A DNA stretch of 64,000 nucleotides from Neobacillus mesonae (GCF_001636315.1 NZ_KV440949.1:2788223-2852222), one strand, 5' to 3'; counted from the stretch's first letter, positions 18,280 through 27,184 are shown. Numbers and translations are program-made. The notes: generated from the letters alone by a model not told the origin.

Positions 18280-19398
18280 CTAAAACGGAATGTGGATTTG
18301 GATTTCTGTCCCGCTTCCCGGCGTACTTTTCAATTGGAAAGTACCATTCAATGCTTCTGTTCGTGCTTTCATATTTTTTAAACCTAAGGAGGGGATGCTT
18401 GCATTCTCTTCGTAATGAAAGCCGCAGCCTGTATCAATGATTGTCAGGGCTACCCCGTTACTTGCAGTGTGATATAGTAACTTAGCTTTGGTGGTCTGTG
18501 CGTGTTTTTTACAATTCGCAAGGGCCTCTTGTCCGATTCGCCATAAAGTTTCTTCTACTTTTCCAGGAATACTGGCTGCGCCTGTGACCTTTGTTTCTAT
18601 GGTTAGACCGAGCATATCGGCATAGCTTTTTAATGCGCTTACCAGTCCATTCTCTAATCCATGCGGCCGCAGCTGCCAGATTAATGCCCGCATTTCCCCA
18701 AGTGCCTCTTGGGCTAAATCTTGAATATAATGGAACGTTTGTTTAACTTCAGTATTTTGTGTCATTTCGACACCCGCCCTTGCAGTAAGGCTTAGGGAAA
18801 ATAAAAGCTGATTAACGGAATCGTGAAGATCTCTTGCCAATCGGTTTCTTTCGGCAACAAGCGCTGTTTCTTGTTCGCGCTGAGTCAGCTTGATTCGTTT
18901 TAATGCGGTTCCGATTTGATAAGCAACTGCTTCAAGCAGAGCGAGTTCATTCTTTTCAAAATGAGTTTTGTGTGGGGAGCCGACATTTAAAATTCCGAAC
19001 CGTTCTTTCCCAGCACGGAGCGGTACAGTTGCGTGATGGGTGAGGCCGCAAGTTTCCCCAGCCTTCTCCTCAATGGCATCTTCAATTCGTTTGCATTCCA
19101 TAATATTGGTTGCTTTATTTAGCTGATGGTTATTGTATTTATTCACGCACCAGCAGGTTCCCTGGCACATCCTGTGCTTTTGATCAGCTGCTAAAGCGGG
19201 AGGCAGGGCGGCATCTGCTGCAAGGTGGTGGGTACCGTGTTCATCCATTAAAAAAATCCAGCCTGTTTGCAGTCCCGTCACATGGAGGAGTTTTTGCAGC
19301 ACACCTGATAAAACTTCCTTTGTGTCTGTACCCTCATTTAAAAGCTCAGCAATTTCTTTTAAGATGCTGATTTCTTCATGACCAGCTTCGACGGACAT
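18280..19398 (-). CDS. GAF-domain sensor histidine kinase (YhcY/AirS-like)
   Basis: Cytoplasmic histidine kinase, 372 aa, with no membrane segment. A GAF domain occupies about residues 20-170. A HisKA_3 dimerisation region follows, with the phospho-acceptor H192 in ERNRLARDLHDSVNQ, and then an HATPase domain (DTGCGFHY, LGLKNMKARTEAL). The GAF domain has clustered cysteines (C78, C82, C84, C102, C117). In AirS such cysteines hold an oxygen-sensitive iron-sulphur cluster, so redox or oxygen sensing is likely here; that is inference from the family. It is the first gene of a two-gene operon with the regulator at 17626. Confidence 0.88.
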   Translation of the reverse strand: MSVEAGHEEISILKEIAELLNEGTDTKEVLSGVLQKLLHVTGLQTGWIFLMDEHGTHHLAADAALPPALAADQKHRMCQGTCWCVNKYNNHQLNKATNIMECKRIEDAIEEKAGETCGLTHHATVPLRAGKERFGILNVGSPHKTHFEKNELALLEAVAYQIGTALKRIKLTQREQETALVAERNRLARDLHDSVNQLLFSLSLTARAGVEMTQNTEVKQTFHYIQDLAQEALGEMRALIWQLRPHGLENGLVSALKSYADMLGLTIETKVTGAASIPGKVEETLWRIGQEALANCKKHAQTTKAKLLYHTASNGVALTIIDTGCGFHYEENASIPSLGLKNMKARTEALNGTFQLKSTPGSGTEIQIHIPF

Positions 19399-19529
19399 TT
19401 GAATTCTCCTTCACATATAAGTTCTACTGCTATTATATCTTATTTGTAATTATCAGACTTCAGTTTAGATTAGTGAAAAAATTAGAACGTTTGACTCGCA
19501 ATTAATATGGCCGATTTTACATAAAATGT

Positions 19530-19632
19530 ATAAATAGCCAAAACCGGTTGAAAAATAGCCAAAACCCTTTGGAAAATAGCCAAAATAGATGAAAAAGTAG
19601 CCAAAACATATAAAAAAGTAGCCAAAAATCCA
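19530..19632. repeat. Five short tandem repeats of about 20 bp
   Basis: The unit AAAATAGCCAAAA (later AAAGTAGCCAAAA) recurs five times at intervals of 20-22 bp between the sensor kinase and the VOC gene. Unit flanks vary while the AGCCAAAA core stays fixed. No gene fits here; the minus-strand frame through it only encodes repeated FGYF. Confidence 0.75.
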
Positions 19633-19653
19633 GACCAATAAAAAACTCACTGT

Positions 19654-19983
19654 TTACAACTGCAAAAACTCAATGATTTCCCCATCCGGCCCTTCATAAA
19701 AAACACTTTGCCAGCCATTTCGCAGCTCGTAGGGACCTTCAATTTTTCGCCAATCACAAAAACGTTTCATTACCACTTTAAGATGATTAACTTCAAAACA
19801 GATATGGGCTGTTTGATCGATACCGGTAAACAACTCAAGTCTAAAATCACCCAACCTTAGAAACCCAATTTCCTCATCCCCAAAAAACATCCTGCTTTCC
19901 TCTTTAAAGCCAAGATACTTTTTATAAAAGCTGATGGATTCCTCCATATTGCTCACTTCTAATCCGTAATGGTGAAAGCGCAT
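19654..19983 (-). CDS. VOC/glyoxalase-family protein
   Basis: Small single-domain vicinal-oxygen-chelate protein, 109 aa. Visible features are the opening FHHYGLEVSNMEESISFYKKYLGF, HICFEV in the middle and the closing FYEGPDGEIIEFLQL, with the usual metal-ligand positions (H near 5, H near 60, E near 106). Members include lactoylglutathione lyases, dioxygenases and resistance proteins; the substrate cannot be assigned. It lies downstream of the QueA-like gene on the same strand, 16 nt away, and may be co-transcribed with it. Confidence 0.8.
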   Translation of the reverse strand: MRFHHYGLEVSNMEESISFYKKYLGFKEESRMFFGDEEIGFLRLGDFRLELFTGIDQTAHICFEVNHLKVVMKRFCDWRKIEGPYELRNGWQSVFYEGPDGEIIEFLQL

Positions 19984-19999
19984 GATAGATAGCCTCCTA

Positions 20000-21031
20000 T
20001 TAGATAATTAAATTCATATCCCCAAATTCATGCCATAAATAGCCTGCTTCAATTGCTTGTTCATAGGCATGCAGTAAGTGGTGTTCGGTAATAAAGGAAG
20101 ATAGCATATCAAGGTGGCTTGCCCGTGGCTCGTGAAAGCCAGTGAGAATTCCATCTGCAATTTTTAAAGGGAAATCCCTATGGACATATAGATTCGTCAT
20201 ACCCGACAATACCCCATTTCTTGCCGCTGTCTCAAGCGTCCTGACAACGGTCGTGCCAACTGCAATCACTTTTTTGCCGGCAGCTTTTGTTTTAAGAATA
20301 CGCTCCATTGTTTGGTCTGGAATATGGTATTCCTCCACATTCTCTTCTGGTTTCTGGTGCCACTTGTCATCAAGCAGATAGCTTAACCCGGTATGCAGCT
20401 GGATAAAATCAACACCAATTCCTTGCTGCTTTAATTTAAACAGCAGCTCCCAGCTAAACGCTCTGCCGGCAGAGGGCATCTCCACGGAACCGGGATGACT
20501 TGCAAAAACGGTTTGATAATAATCTAAGGACCATGGATGTTGAATATATTCATAACGGACCGGTTCACCAAGTTCATAGATACTATTGAAAAGATCGGGG
20601 CCTTTTTTGGAAAACTGAATCACTTTAAGCGGCGAATTTTGTATTTCGCTTACTACTGTTGCTGACAAACCAGTTGAAAAAGTCAATCGGTCCTTGATTT
20701 TGACAGGAGCGGCGACAATGAGTGCTTCCCATGTTTCGTCAAGGCGACGTCTGGCTAATCGTACTTCTATTTTTGGTGCTATTAGCGCAGGATCCCGTAA
20801 CCATTCCGCTTGTAAAACAGCCGGAATTGTACGGCTGTTGTTTAAAATCACTAAATCTCCAGGTTCTAGATAATGATTTAGGTGGTAAAAGTGATCATGG
20901 CGGACAGCACCTGAACGCCGGTCAAGAACCATCATGCGGACATGATCTCTTCTAATACCCCGCTTTTCAGGCGGGTGTGAAGCATTCAAATTATCAGGAA
21001 GATAAAAATCCAATGCTTTAACAGCAGCCAT
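20000..21031 (-). CDS. Divergent QueA-like S-adenosylmethionine:tRNA ribosyltransferase-isomerase
   Basis: Related to QueA, which moves the ribosyl group of SAM to 7-aminomethyl-7-deazaguanine in tRNA. The 343-aa protein keeps DLVILNNSRTIPA, YQTVFASHPGSVEMPSAGRAF and VGTTVVRTLE. The usual QueA block around LHVGAGTFRPV reads LHTGLSYLLDD here, and the queuosine-typical TAGLHFT reads SAGRAFS. It is therefore a paralogue whose substrate may differ. It sits alone, 3 nt from an SDR gene, without tgt or queCDEF neighbours. Confidence 0.8.
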   Translation of the reverse strand: MAAVKALDFYLPDNLNASHPPEKRGIRRDHVRMMVLDRRSGAVRHDHFYHLNHYLEPGDLVILNNSRTIPAVLQAEWLRDPALIAPKIEVRLARRRLDETWEALIVAAPVKIKDRLTFSTGLSATVVSEIQNSPLKVIQFSKKGPDLFNSIYELGEPVRYEYIQHPWSLDYYQTVFASHPGSVEMPSAGRAFSWELLFKLKQQGIGVDFIQLHTGLSYLLDDKWHQKPEENVEEYHIPDQTMERILKTKAAGKKVIAVGTTVVRTLETAARNGVLSGMTNLYVHRDFPLKIADGILTGFHEPRASHLDMLSSFITEHHLLHAYEQAIEAGYLWHEFGDMNLII

Positions 21032-21034
21032 TCT

Positions 21035-21751
21035 TCATTCCTCCTCTGACTGAGCGGAAAACCGCTTCCCGTTTATTTCCGATGATTGATCGGATGCCAG
21101 ATATAAAAAGATATCGACAACTTCTTCCGGTTTAGCTAACTGGTAATCGCAATCAGGAACGGCCAAGCGGTGCATATCGGTATCCATTTCACCAGGGTCC
21201 ACCATGTTTACCCGTACATTGGTTTCACTAAGTTCATCTGCCCATGTTTGCGTAAGCCCTTCAACGGCAAATTTGGAGATTCCGTAAGCACCCCAGCCAG
21301 CATAGCCAACATGGCCGGCTTCAGATGTCACGTTGATAATCGAACCTTGATCTCGTTCAAGCATTCCTGGAATCACTCTTCTTGTCACGAGGAAGGGGGA
21401 CACTGCATTTACCCGCAGTACCTCTGCAAAGTCCTCTTCAGAGTAATCAAGGAGCAGCGGCATCGGACTTGGTCCTAAAATGGAGGCATTATTTATTAGA
21501 ACATCAATATGACCATAGGCTTCTTCCGTCATCGCAACAAATCGCTCCACATCTCTTGGCAAAGAGACATCAGCGGTGACCGCCAGCACTTCGGCGCCAA
21601 GCTGAACCGCCTCTTCTTTCACTCTTAGCAGGTTTTCCTCGGATCTTGCACAAATGGCGAGTTTAGCTCCGGCCTTTGCAAAAGCTAATGTTAATGCTCT
21701 TCCCAAACCTTTAGATGCACCTGTAATCATCACAACTTTATTTTTCAACAT
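21035..21751 (-). CDS. Short-chain dehydrogenase/reductase
   Basis: Classical SDR, 238 aa, NAD(P)-dependent. The cofactor-binding GASKGLGRA lies at residues 11-19, NNAS near 88, the catalytic Ser in NVTSEAG, and Tyr-Lys in YGISK near 155. It ends with an acidic SAQSEEE tail. It is the first gene of a minus-strand group with the QueA-like gene (3 nt gap) and the VOC gene. The upstream region is shared with the divergent LacI-type regulator and its palindromic operators. The substrate is not predictable. Confidence 0.88.
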   Translation of the reverse strand: MLKNKVVMITGASKGLGRALTLAFAKAGAKLAICARSEENLLRVKEEAVQLGAEVLAVTADVSLPRDVERFVAMTEEAYGHIDVLINNASILGPSPMPLLLDYSEEDFAEVLRVNAVSPFLVTRRVIPGMLERDQGSIINVTSEAGHVGYAGWGAYGISKFAVEGLTQTWADELSETNVRVNMVDPGEMDTDMHRLAVPDCDYQLAKPEEVVDIFLYLASDQSSEINGKRFSAQSEEE

Positions 21752-21877
21752 ATTATCTCTCCTTTAGTTGTCTTGATGTCTTAAGCATATCGATTTTTAA
21801 AAATTCCATCTTCGTCGAAAAGCTTGAACTTTTCTACGACTTTTGACTGAGATGACGAGACCCCAATAAATTCCTTG

Positions 21878-22085
21878 TTGACACCAAAGTGAAATGGGGT
21901 TACACTATGTGTGTAACCGGTTACCTATCGATAACAGGTTAGCTTTTAAAATAAACAGAAATTTACACACACTCTTTTTTTATAGTGTGTGTAACCGGTT
22001 ACCTATTTAATTTTTAAACAAACAGAAATTCTCGTCATTATTGACTCCTAAATGGTATAGCGGTAAGCTAACTGTAACCGGTTAC
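21878..22085 (+). promoter_or_regulatory. Promoter and three identical LacI-type operators
   Basis: A sigma-A promoter, TTGACA 21878-21883 and TACACT 21901-21906 with a 17-bp spacer, is followed by the perfect palindrome GTAACCGGTTAC at 21913-21924, near the expected transcription start. Two more perfect copies lie at 21991-22002 and 22074-22085, each followed by CTAT. The centre-to-centre spacing is 78 and 83 bp. They are most likely operators of the LacI-family regulator encoded at 22112, allowing looping and autoregulation. Confidence 0.8.
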
Positions 22086-22111
22086 CTATTTGAAAAATGG
22101 AGTGAAAACTA

Positions 22112-23086
22112 GTGGTTTCAATAAAAGATGTGGCCAGCCATGCGGGTGTGTCTGTTGCAACAGTATCCAGAGTATTAAATGCCAAAGGATATGTCAGTGA
22201 AGACACGAGGAAAAAGGTGGAACAAGCAATCGATGAATTGAATTACAAGCCAAATGAAGTGGCACGGAGCTTGTTTAAGAAACAGTCTAAAACAATAGGC
22301 TTAATTGTTCCGGACATTACCAACCCATACTTTCCAGAGTTAGCACGGGCGGTTGAAGATACGGCTGCGAAACTTGGTTATACTGTCATCCTTTGCAATT
22401 CCGATGGCAAAATCCAAAAGGAACAGCATTACATGGATGTACTGATGCAGAAATATGTGGATGGAATTATTTTATCCTCCGATACTTTAAGCGATGAGCA
22501 AATAAAAGCACTTCACATACCTGTTGTTAGTATTGACCGTGAAATTAGTAAGGATATTCCAACTATTGTAGTAGAAAATAAAAAAGGTGCAAAACTTGCT
22601 ACACAATTTTTACAACAAAAAGGCCGTAAACGTATCGCTCATATCAGGGGTCCTGTTCATATCGTCAACGCAAACGAACGTTGTGAAGGGTATCAAGAGG
22701 TTGTAGGAAATGAGCAGTGGTTTAATGAAAGCTATATTGTAAACGGTCACTTTGAAATGGATGCCGCCATTGAGGCAACAATCGAACTCCTGCAGCGGCA
22801 TCCAGAAATTGATGGCATTTTTGCGGCAAATGATACGATGGCAATTGGTGCAATCAAAGCAGTTCATAAGCTCGGAAAAAGAACACCTGAAGATATTGCA
22901 ATTATTGGTTTTGATGGAATTAGCTTATCAAAGGCAACAATACCTGAACTGACAACGATTGAACAGCCTATTTATACAATGGGTGAAAAAGCGGCAGCCA
23001 TGCTAATTGAATTTATAGAAGAAAAACCAATTGCGGAAACCTTTTATCGGTTGGATGTTCAATTGGTTGAAAGAGAATCATCATGA
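22112..23086 (+). CDS. rbsR: LacI-family regulator (RbsR-like) of a ribose/nucleoside operon
   Basis: Transcription repressor, 324 aa. The N-terminal HTH and hinge are clear (VSIKDVASHAGVSVATVSRVLN, then NYKPNEVARSL). The C-terminal sugar-binding domain contains IGLIVPDITNPYF and AANDTMAIGAIKA. The start is GTG 22112 with GGAG upstream. It is co-directional with ribokinase (stop at 23086, ribokinase start at 23110), so ribose or a ribose phosphate is the likely inducer. Three palindromic operators precede it. No ribose transporter genes are present, unlike a full rbs operon. Confidence 0.85.
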   Translation: MVSIKDVASHAGVSVATVSRVLNAKGYVSEDTRKKVEQAIDELNYKPNEVARSLFKKQSKTIGLIVPDITNPYFPELARAVEDTAAKLGYTVILCNSDGKIQKEQHYMDVLMQKYVDGIILSSDTLSDEQIKALHIPVVSIDREISKDIPTIVVENKKGAKLATQFLQQKGRKRIAHIRGPVHIVNANERCEGYQEVVGNEQWFNESYIVNGHFEMDAAIEATIELLQRHPEIDGIFAANDTMAIGAIKAVHKLGKRTPEDIAIIGFDGISLSKATIPELTTIEQPIYTMGEKAAAMLIEFIEEKPIAETFYRLDVQLVERESS

Positions 23087-23109
23087 TTTGGCAAGAGGAG
23101 GCTAAGGGT

Positions 23110-23997
23110 ATGAACCCTAAACCAAAAATAACCATTGTGGGGAGCATCAATATGGATATCGTGACAATCACGGATCAGCTCCCCAAAATGGGGGAAACAC
23201 TTATTGGCAAGCAATTTAAAATGAACCCGGGCGGAAAAGGGGCTAACCAGGCTGTTGCAGCAGCAAGACTTGGAGCGGATGTACGAATGATCGGCTGTGT
23301 CGGCAATGATAGCTTCGGACCTGTACTAAAGCAAAACATGCAGAAGGAAGGGATTGATGTAACCAATGTGGAACCGGTTACAGATTCCACAGGGACTGCG
23401 ACAATTATCGTATATCAAGGCGATAATAATATCATTATCGTACCTGGAGCAAACCATCATGTGAATGCTGCGTTTGTTGAATCGAAACGGGATGTGATAG
23501 CTGATAGCGATGTCCTCATTCTCCAGCTTGAAATTCCATTGGATGGGGTACAAAAGGCTTTGGAAATTGCAAAAGAACATCATGTAAAGGTGATTTTAAA
23601 TCCAGCCCCGATTTGCGAACTTCCAGCTGAACTGATAGAGAAAGTGGACTTTTTAACACCTAATGAACATGAATATGCGCTTTTACAAAAAGGGCTGGAC
23701 GAAAAAGAACTGAAGGAAAAGGTTATTTTAACGAAGGGAAGTCAAGGTGTAGCCTTTTACCAGGGAGATCAAGAAGTCTCCATTCCTGCTTATTCGGTAA
23801 AAGTAGTAGATACAACAGGAGCAGGTGATTCATTTAACGGTGGATTTGCGGTTGCCTTAAGTAGAGGTATCTCCGTTTCGGAAGCCTGCCGTTATGGGAA
23901 TGCTGTAGCAGCCTTGTCAACAACGAAACTCGGGGCACAAACAGGTATGCCGACAGGTGAGGAAGTTGAAGTATTCATTAAGGGGATGAAAGGGTAA
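23110..23997 (+). CDS. rbsK: Ribokinase
   Basis: PfkB-family kinase phosphorylating ribose to ribose 5-phosphate; 295 aa. PfkB signatures are NPGGKGANQAVAAARLG near residues 38-54 and DTTGAGDSFNGGFAVAL near 237-253, with the catalytic Asp in GAGD. The open frame begins earlier, at 23083 inside the regulator gene, but AGGAGG at 23096-23101 places the start at ATG 23110. It would process ribose released by the nucleoside hydrolase encoded next. Confidence 0.92.
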   Translation: MNPKPKITIVGSINMDIVTITDQLPKMGETLIGKQFKMNPGGKGANQAVAAARLGADVRMIGCVGNDSFGPVLKQNMQKEGIDVTNVEPVTDSTGTATIIVYQGDNNIIIVPGANHHVNAAFVESKRDVIADSDVLILQLEIPLDGVQKALEIAKEHHVKVILNPAPICELPAELIEKVDFLTPNEHEYALLQKGLDEKELKEKVILTKGSQGVAFYQGDQEVSIPAYSVKVVDTTGAGDSFNGGFAVALSRGISVSEACRYGNAVAALSTTKLGAQTGMPTGEEVEVFIKGMKG

Positions 23998-24053
23998 CCT
24001 TCCAATCTCCCCTGTGATAAATAAAACATATTAATAGCATGGAGGGAAATACA

Positions 24054-24956
24054 ATGGTAAAAAGACCAATTATTATTGACACAGATCCTGGAATTGATGA
24101 TGCAGTAGCGATTGCCGCGGCTTTATTTAGTGAAGAATTGGACCTCCGATTAATTACAACGGTGGCCGGTAATGTTAGTCTTCGAAAGGTAACCTATAAC
24201 GCTCTAAAATTACTAAAGTTTTTTAATAAAGATGTCCCTGTTGCAATGGGCGCTGATCGTCCGCTGATTAAAGCACCAATTGATGCAAGCGATATCCATG
24301 GCGAAAGCGGAATGGCTGGTTATGACTTTGAAGAGCCATCCTATGACCTTCTATTAAAAGAAAACGCTGTAAACGCCATGTATAACGTGATTATGTCGAG
24401 TGTGGAGCCCGTAACCCTTGTGCCAATTGCTCCATTAACCAATATTGCGTTGTTATTAAAGATGTATCCTGAAGTGAAGGAACATATTGCTGAAATCGTT
24501 ATGATGGGTGGCTCTACTGCTCGTGGTAATGCAGGAGTAATGGCTGAATTCAACGTCTACGCTGATCCGGAAGCTGCAAAGATTGTTTTCCAAAGTGGTG
24601 TGCCGATGGTGATGGTTGGTTTGGACTGTGGTTTGAAAGCGCTCGTTTATCCAGAGGATAGCCAACAATTAAAGGTAATGAACAAGACAGGGAACATGAT
24701 TTATCACCTGTTCAATAATTACCGCGGCGGCAGCATGAAAACAGGTCTTAAAATGTATGACAGCACCGCCATTGCCTACTTATTACAGCCAGAAATGTTT
24801 ACGGTTGTTGAGACTTTTGTTGATGTTGAAACAGCAGGGGAATTAACGGCAGGCTGTACGGTGGTAGATTTAAAAGGGTACCTTGGTAAACCAAGTAATG
24901 TAAAGGTTTGCACTGACATTAATCCAGAAATGTTTAAAAAATGGTTTATGGGGTAG
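24054..24956 (+). CDS. Ribonucleoside hydrolase (RihC/IunH type), 3' end altered by a transposon
   Basis: Cleaves the N-glycosidic bond of nucleosides to base plus ribose. The calcium-site signature DTDPGIDDA is at residues 9-17. Other family blocks are MMGGSTARGNAG and EFNVYADPEAA, and the active-site histidine region is HGESGMAG. GGAGGG at 24041-24046 sets ATG 24054 (300 aa) rather than the upstream in-frame ATG at 24039. The last Gly and the TAG stop lie inside the left inverted repeat of the Tn3-type transposon (from 24950). The pre-insertion reading is inferred to end WFI-stop, so the protein is nearly unchanged. Confidence 0.9.
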   Translation: MVKRPIIIDTDPGIDDAVAIAAALFSEELDLRLITTVAGNVSLRKVTYNALKLLKFFNKDVPVAMGADRPLIKAPIDASDIHGESGMAGYDFEEPSYDLLLKENAVNAMYNVIMSSVEPVTLVPIAPLTNIALLLKMYPEVKEHIAEIVMMGGSTARGNAGVMAEFNVYADPEAAKIVFQSGVPMVMVGLDCGLKALVYPEDSQQLKVMNKTGNMIYHLFNNYRGGSMKTGLKMYDSTAIAYLLQPEMFTVVETFVDVETAGELTAGCTVVDLKGYLGKPSNVKVCTDINPEMFKKWFMG

Positions 24957-24987
24957 CGTCAGGAAAATGCGGATTTACAACGTTAAG
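24950..24987 (+). repeat. Left 38-bp terminal inverted repeat of the Tn3-family transposon
   Basis: Starts GGGGTAGCGTCAGG and ends CGTTAAG. It matches the reverse complement of 33620-33657 at 36 of 38 positions (differences at positions 7 and 34). Confidence 0.93.
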
Positions 24988-25000
24988 GAAATTCCAAAAT

Positions 25001-25040
25001 AAAAAGCCAAATTTCTCAATATTAAGAAATTTGGCTTTCT
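25001..25040 (+). terminator. Hairpin inside the left end of the transposon
   Basis: AAAGCCAAATTTCT pairs with AGAAATTTGGCTTT around CAATATTA. A short T-rich tail follows. It may protect the transposon from incoming transcription. Confidence 0.7.
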
Positions 25041-25056
25041 TGTTGCTCTGGAAAAG

Positions 25057-25378
25057 CGCCCTTATATGTAGTATGATTTTCCACCGTATTCAACGTAAGT
25101 AAAGATAAGAAAAATGCCATATTCGTATCTTTGTAGAAGCATTATATTTAGTAAGTAATTATAGTTTTCAACGTAAACAACGATAGGACTTTACTTGGAG
25201 AGGTGGGTATGATAGGCTCGTTTGCCTGTTGAAACCTTAGCTTCAGCCTGTCAAGACAAATCGTACCCACAGAGGCTCCAAGTCAAGTCCTTAAACGCCT
25301 ATTCTATGGATACATATAAACAATGATAAAGGGTGCACCATATCAATGTTTTGTTGTTGATACTATATATAATGGCCC
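25057..25378 (+). repeat. 322-bp non-coding element, left copy
   Basis: Present again in opposite orientation at 29551-29873 with near identity, so the germination operon sits between inverted copies. The ends are themselves partly inverted: TTATATGTAGTAT near 25062 against ATACTATATATAA near 25360. An inner pair is GGACTTTACTTGGAG...TGGGTA with TACCCA...CTCCAAGTCAAGTCC. There is no coding capacity. It resembles a MITE. Confidence 0.8.
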
Positions 25379-25691
25379 GATTGTGGAATATTGAATTATT
25401 CAATATGGAAACAAATTTCCCCATTATCCTTTCCAATATTTTAAGCTCTCAAAAAAACCTCATTTACCTTATGATACGGTTCTCCGTGTTGTATCTAAAT
25501 GAGGATTTATCACCCTCTTTGATTACGCAGCAACTTATCCTGTTTCCACACAGTTTATTACATCTTTTATCTTTACAATTCAATTCAAAACAAGTCCATA
25601 AACTACTTTGTGGACTTGTTTTTTTATAAAGCCATGAATAAAATGGTTTTCTTTTCAAATAATAAGTAAAAATTATTAAGGATTTTTTCAA
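25379..25691. other. Gene-free stretch before the germination operon
   Basis: AT-rich. It holds a segment at 25453-25487 (AACCTCATTTACC...GATACGGTTCTCCG) that recurs with changes at 29490-29520 beyond the operon in the same orientation, so the operon may have moved as a unit with direct repeats. A short hairpin, AACAAGTCCA(TAAACTACTT)TGTGGACTTGTTTTTTTA near 25587-25626, looks like a terminator. No ribosome site consensus is obvious before ATG 25692. Confidence 0.5.
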
Positions 25692-27176
25692 ATGTCAAAC
25701 ACACCAAATAACAATAACTGCCCAAATTATAAAAAAATTAAATATATCCTCAACCAATCACCAGATTTACTTTGCAGGACAATTGAGGTCGCTGGAGATT
25801 GTCTGGAAATCGTCTTTATGAAAAATTTAATTAAGGCTGAAACAGTTAATGAATATGTTATTAAATTCATTCAACAGCTGCCAAAAAAAGATATAAACTA
25901 TTCTTATTTAATGAAGAATATCCCTATTGACGAGGTAAAGATTGACTTTAAGGAACAAGAAATTATTTCTTCACTTTTAAATGGATTCGTTTATATTTAC
26001 TTATTAAAAGAAAATAAAGCCCTTTTAGTAAATTGTGCTAATCCAGTTGAAAGATCCATCGAGAAAGCAGAAACTGAATCTTTGGTATACGGCCCTAAAA
26101 TTTCGTTTACAGAATCATTGTCTTCTAATATAAAAATTATCAGACAAAATCTAAATAATTCTAATTTGTGTACGGATGAATTGGAAATAGGAGAACTTGT
26201 TAAAAAGAAATTAAGAATTATTTACATTAAAGATTTAACGGATGAAGACATACTAAAAACACTTAAGCAGAAGCTTGAAAATATTACGGCTGATAATATA
26301 AGTGACAGTTCAGTTTTGGCACAGTGTCTTGAAGATAATCATTATTCGTTTTTTCCTCAGTTTATCATGACAGAACTGCCCGATCGATTTCTCTATTCTA
26401 TTTTAAATGGACGGGTTGGCATCCTTTTAGATCGAAGCCCAGTGGCTATTATTGGGCCTGCTAATTTTTTTTCGTTTTTTGAATCAACAGAGGATATTTA
26501 TTTACGCTGGTCTTTGAGTACTTTTATAAGATTTATACGTTTTTTTGCTATGGCTGGATCACTGCTCTTTACAGCATTCTATGTTGCAATCCTTACCTAT
26601 CACTATGAACTTATACCATCTAAATTGTTAATTATCATTGGGCAATCACGTTCACAAGTTCCTTTTCCCCCTTTACTAGAAGCAATATTAATGGAGTTAC
26701 TAATTGAATTACTTAGAGAGGCAGGGGCACGTCTTCCATCAAAAGTAGGTCAAACAATGGGGATTGTTGGAGGGATTGTTATTGGCCAGGCAACTGTTGA
26801 GGCGGGATTAACCAGCAATATTTTAATTATTATCGTGGCATTTAGTGCATTGGGGGCTTTTTCAGCTCCAATTTATGAAATGGGGACTGCTATAAGAATT
26901 GCCAGATTTCCTTTCATTATTCTAGCAGGTGTTTGGGGGTTTAATGGGATTATGATCGGTGTCTGTGTACTAGTTGTCCACTTGTTAAAGTTGACATCCT
27001 TAAATAGACCTTATCTTGCACCTCTATACCCGTTTAGAATAAAGGATTTAAAATACTTTCTCATACGGCTTCCACACCATTATTATAGGAAACGTCCTGT
27101 TGTCAATCGTCCATTAAACGTATTCCGGATAGGATGGAAATTTAAAAAAACAGAAAACGATTTAGATGAATTTTGA
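25692..27176 (+). CDS. Spore germinant receptor A subunit (GerA family)
   Basis: A subunit of a GerABC-type nutrient receptor in the inner spore membrane. The 494-aa protein has the hydrophilic N-terminal domain (1-260) and then membrane helices from about 275 on. Family blocks are VYIYLLKENKALLVNC, SPVAIIGPANFFSFFESTEDIYLRW, PFPPLLEAILMELLIELLREAGARLP and VGQTMGIVGGIVIGQATVEAGL. Its TGA overlaps the frame of the B subunit gene. The operon is cargo of a Tn3-type transposon, not at a usual ger locus. The nutrient recognised cannot be predicted. Confidence 0.93.
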   Translation: MSNTPNNNNCPNYKKIKYILNQSPDLLCRTIEVAGDCLEIVFMKNLIKAETVNEYVIKFIQQLPKKDINYSYLMKNIPIDEVKIDFKEQEIISSLLNGFVYIYLLKENKALLVNCANPVERSIEKAETESLVYGPKISFTESLSSNIKIIRQNLNNSNLCTDELEIGELVKKKLRIIYIKDLTDEDILKTLKQKLENITADNISDSSVLAQCLEDNHYSFFPQFIMTELPDRFLYSILNGRVGILLDRSPVAIIGPANFFSFFESTEDIYLRWSLSTFIRFIRFFAMAGSLLFTAFYVAILTYHYELIPSKLLIIIGQSRSQVPFPPLLEAILMELLIELLREAGARLPSKVGQTMGIVGGIVIGQATVEAGLTSNILIIIVAFSALGAFSAPIYEMGTAIRIARFPFIILAGVWGFNGIMIGVCVLVVHLLKLTSLNRPYLAPLYPFRIKDLKYFLIRLPHHYYRKRPVVNRPLNVFRIGWKFKKTENDLDEF

Positions 27177-27184
27177 GGTGGATA

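Noticed and set aside
19465..19650. Minus-strand ORF with FGYF repeats
   Set aside because: It is only a translation of the 20-bp tandem repeats, with no ribosome site.
23370..23381. GGAACCGGTTAC inside the ribokinase gene, one base off the operator palindrome
   Set aside because: It encodes the in-frame EPVT segment and lies far from promoters; a chance match is as likely as a roadblock operator.
25333..25691. Overlapping ORFs on both strands before the germination operon
   Set aside because: Low-complexity AT-rich frames partly inside the repeat element, without ribosome sites or recognisable domains.
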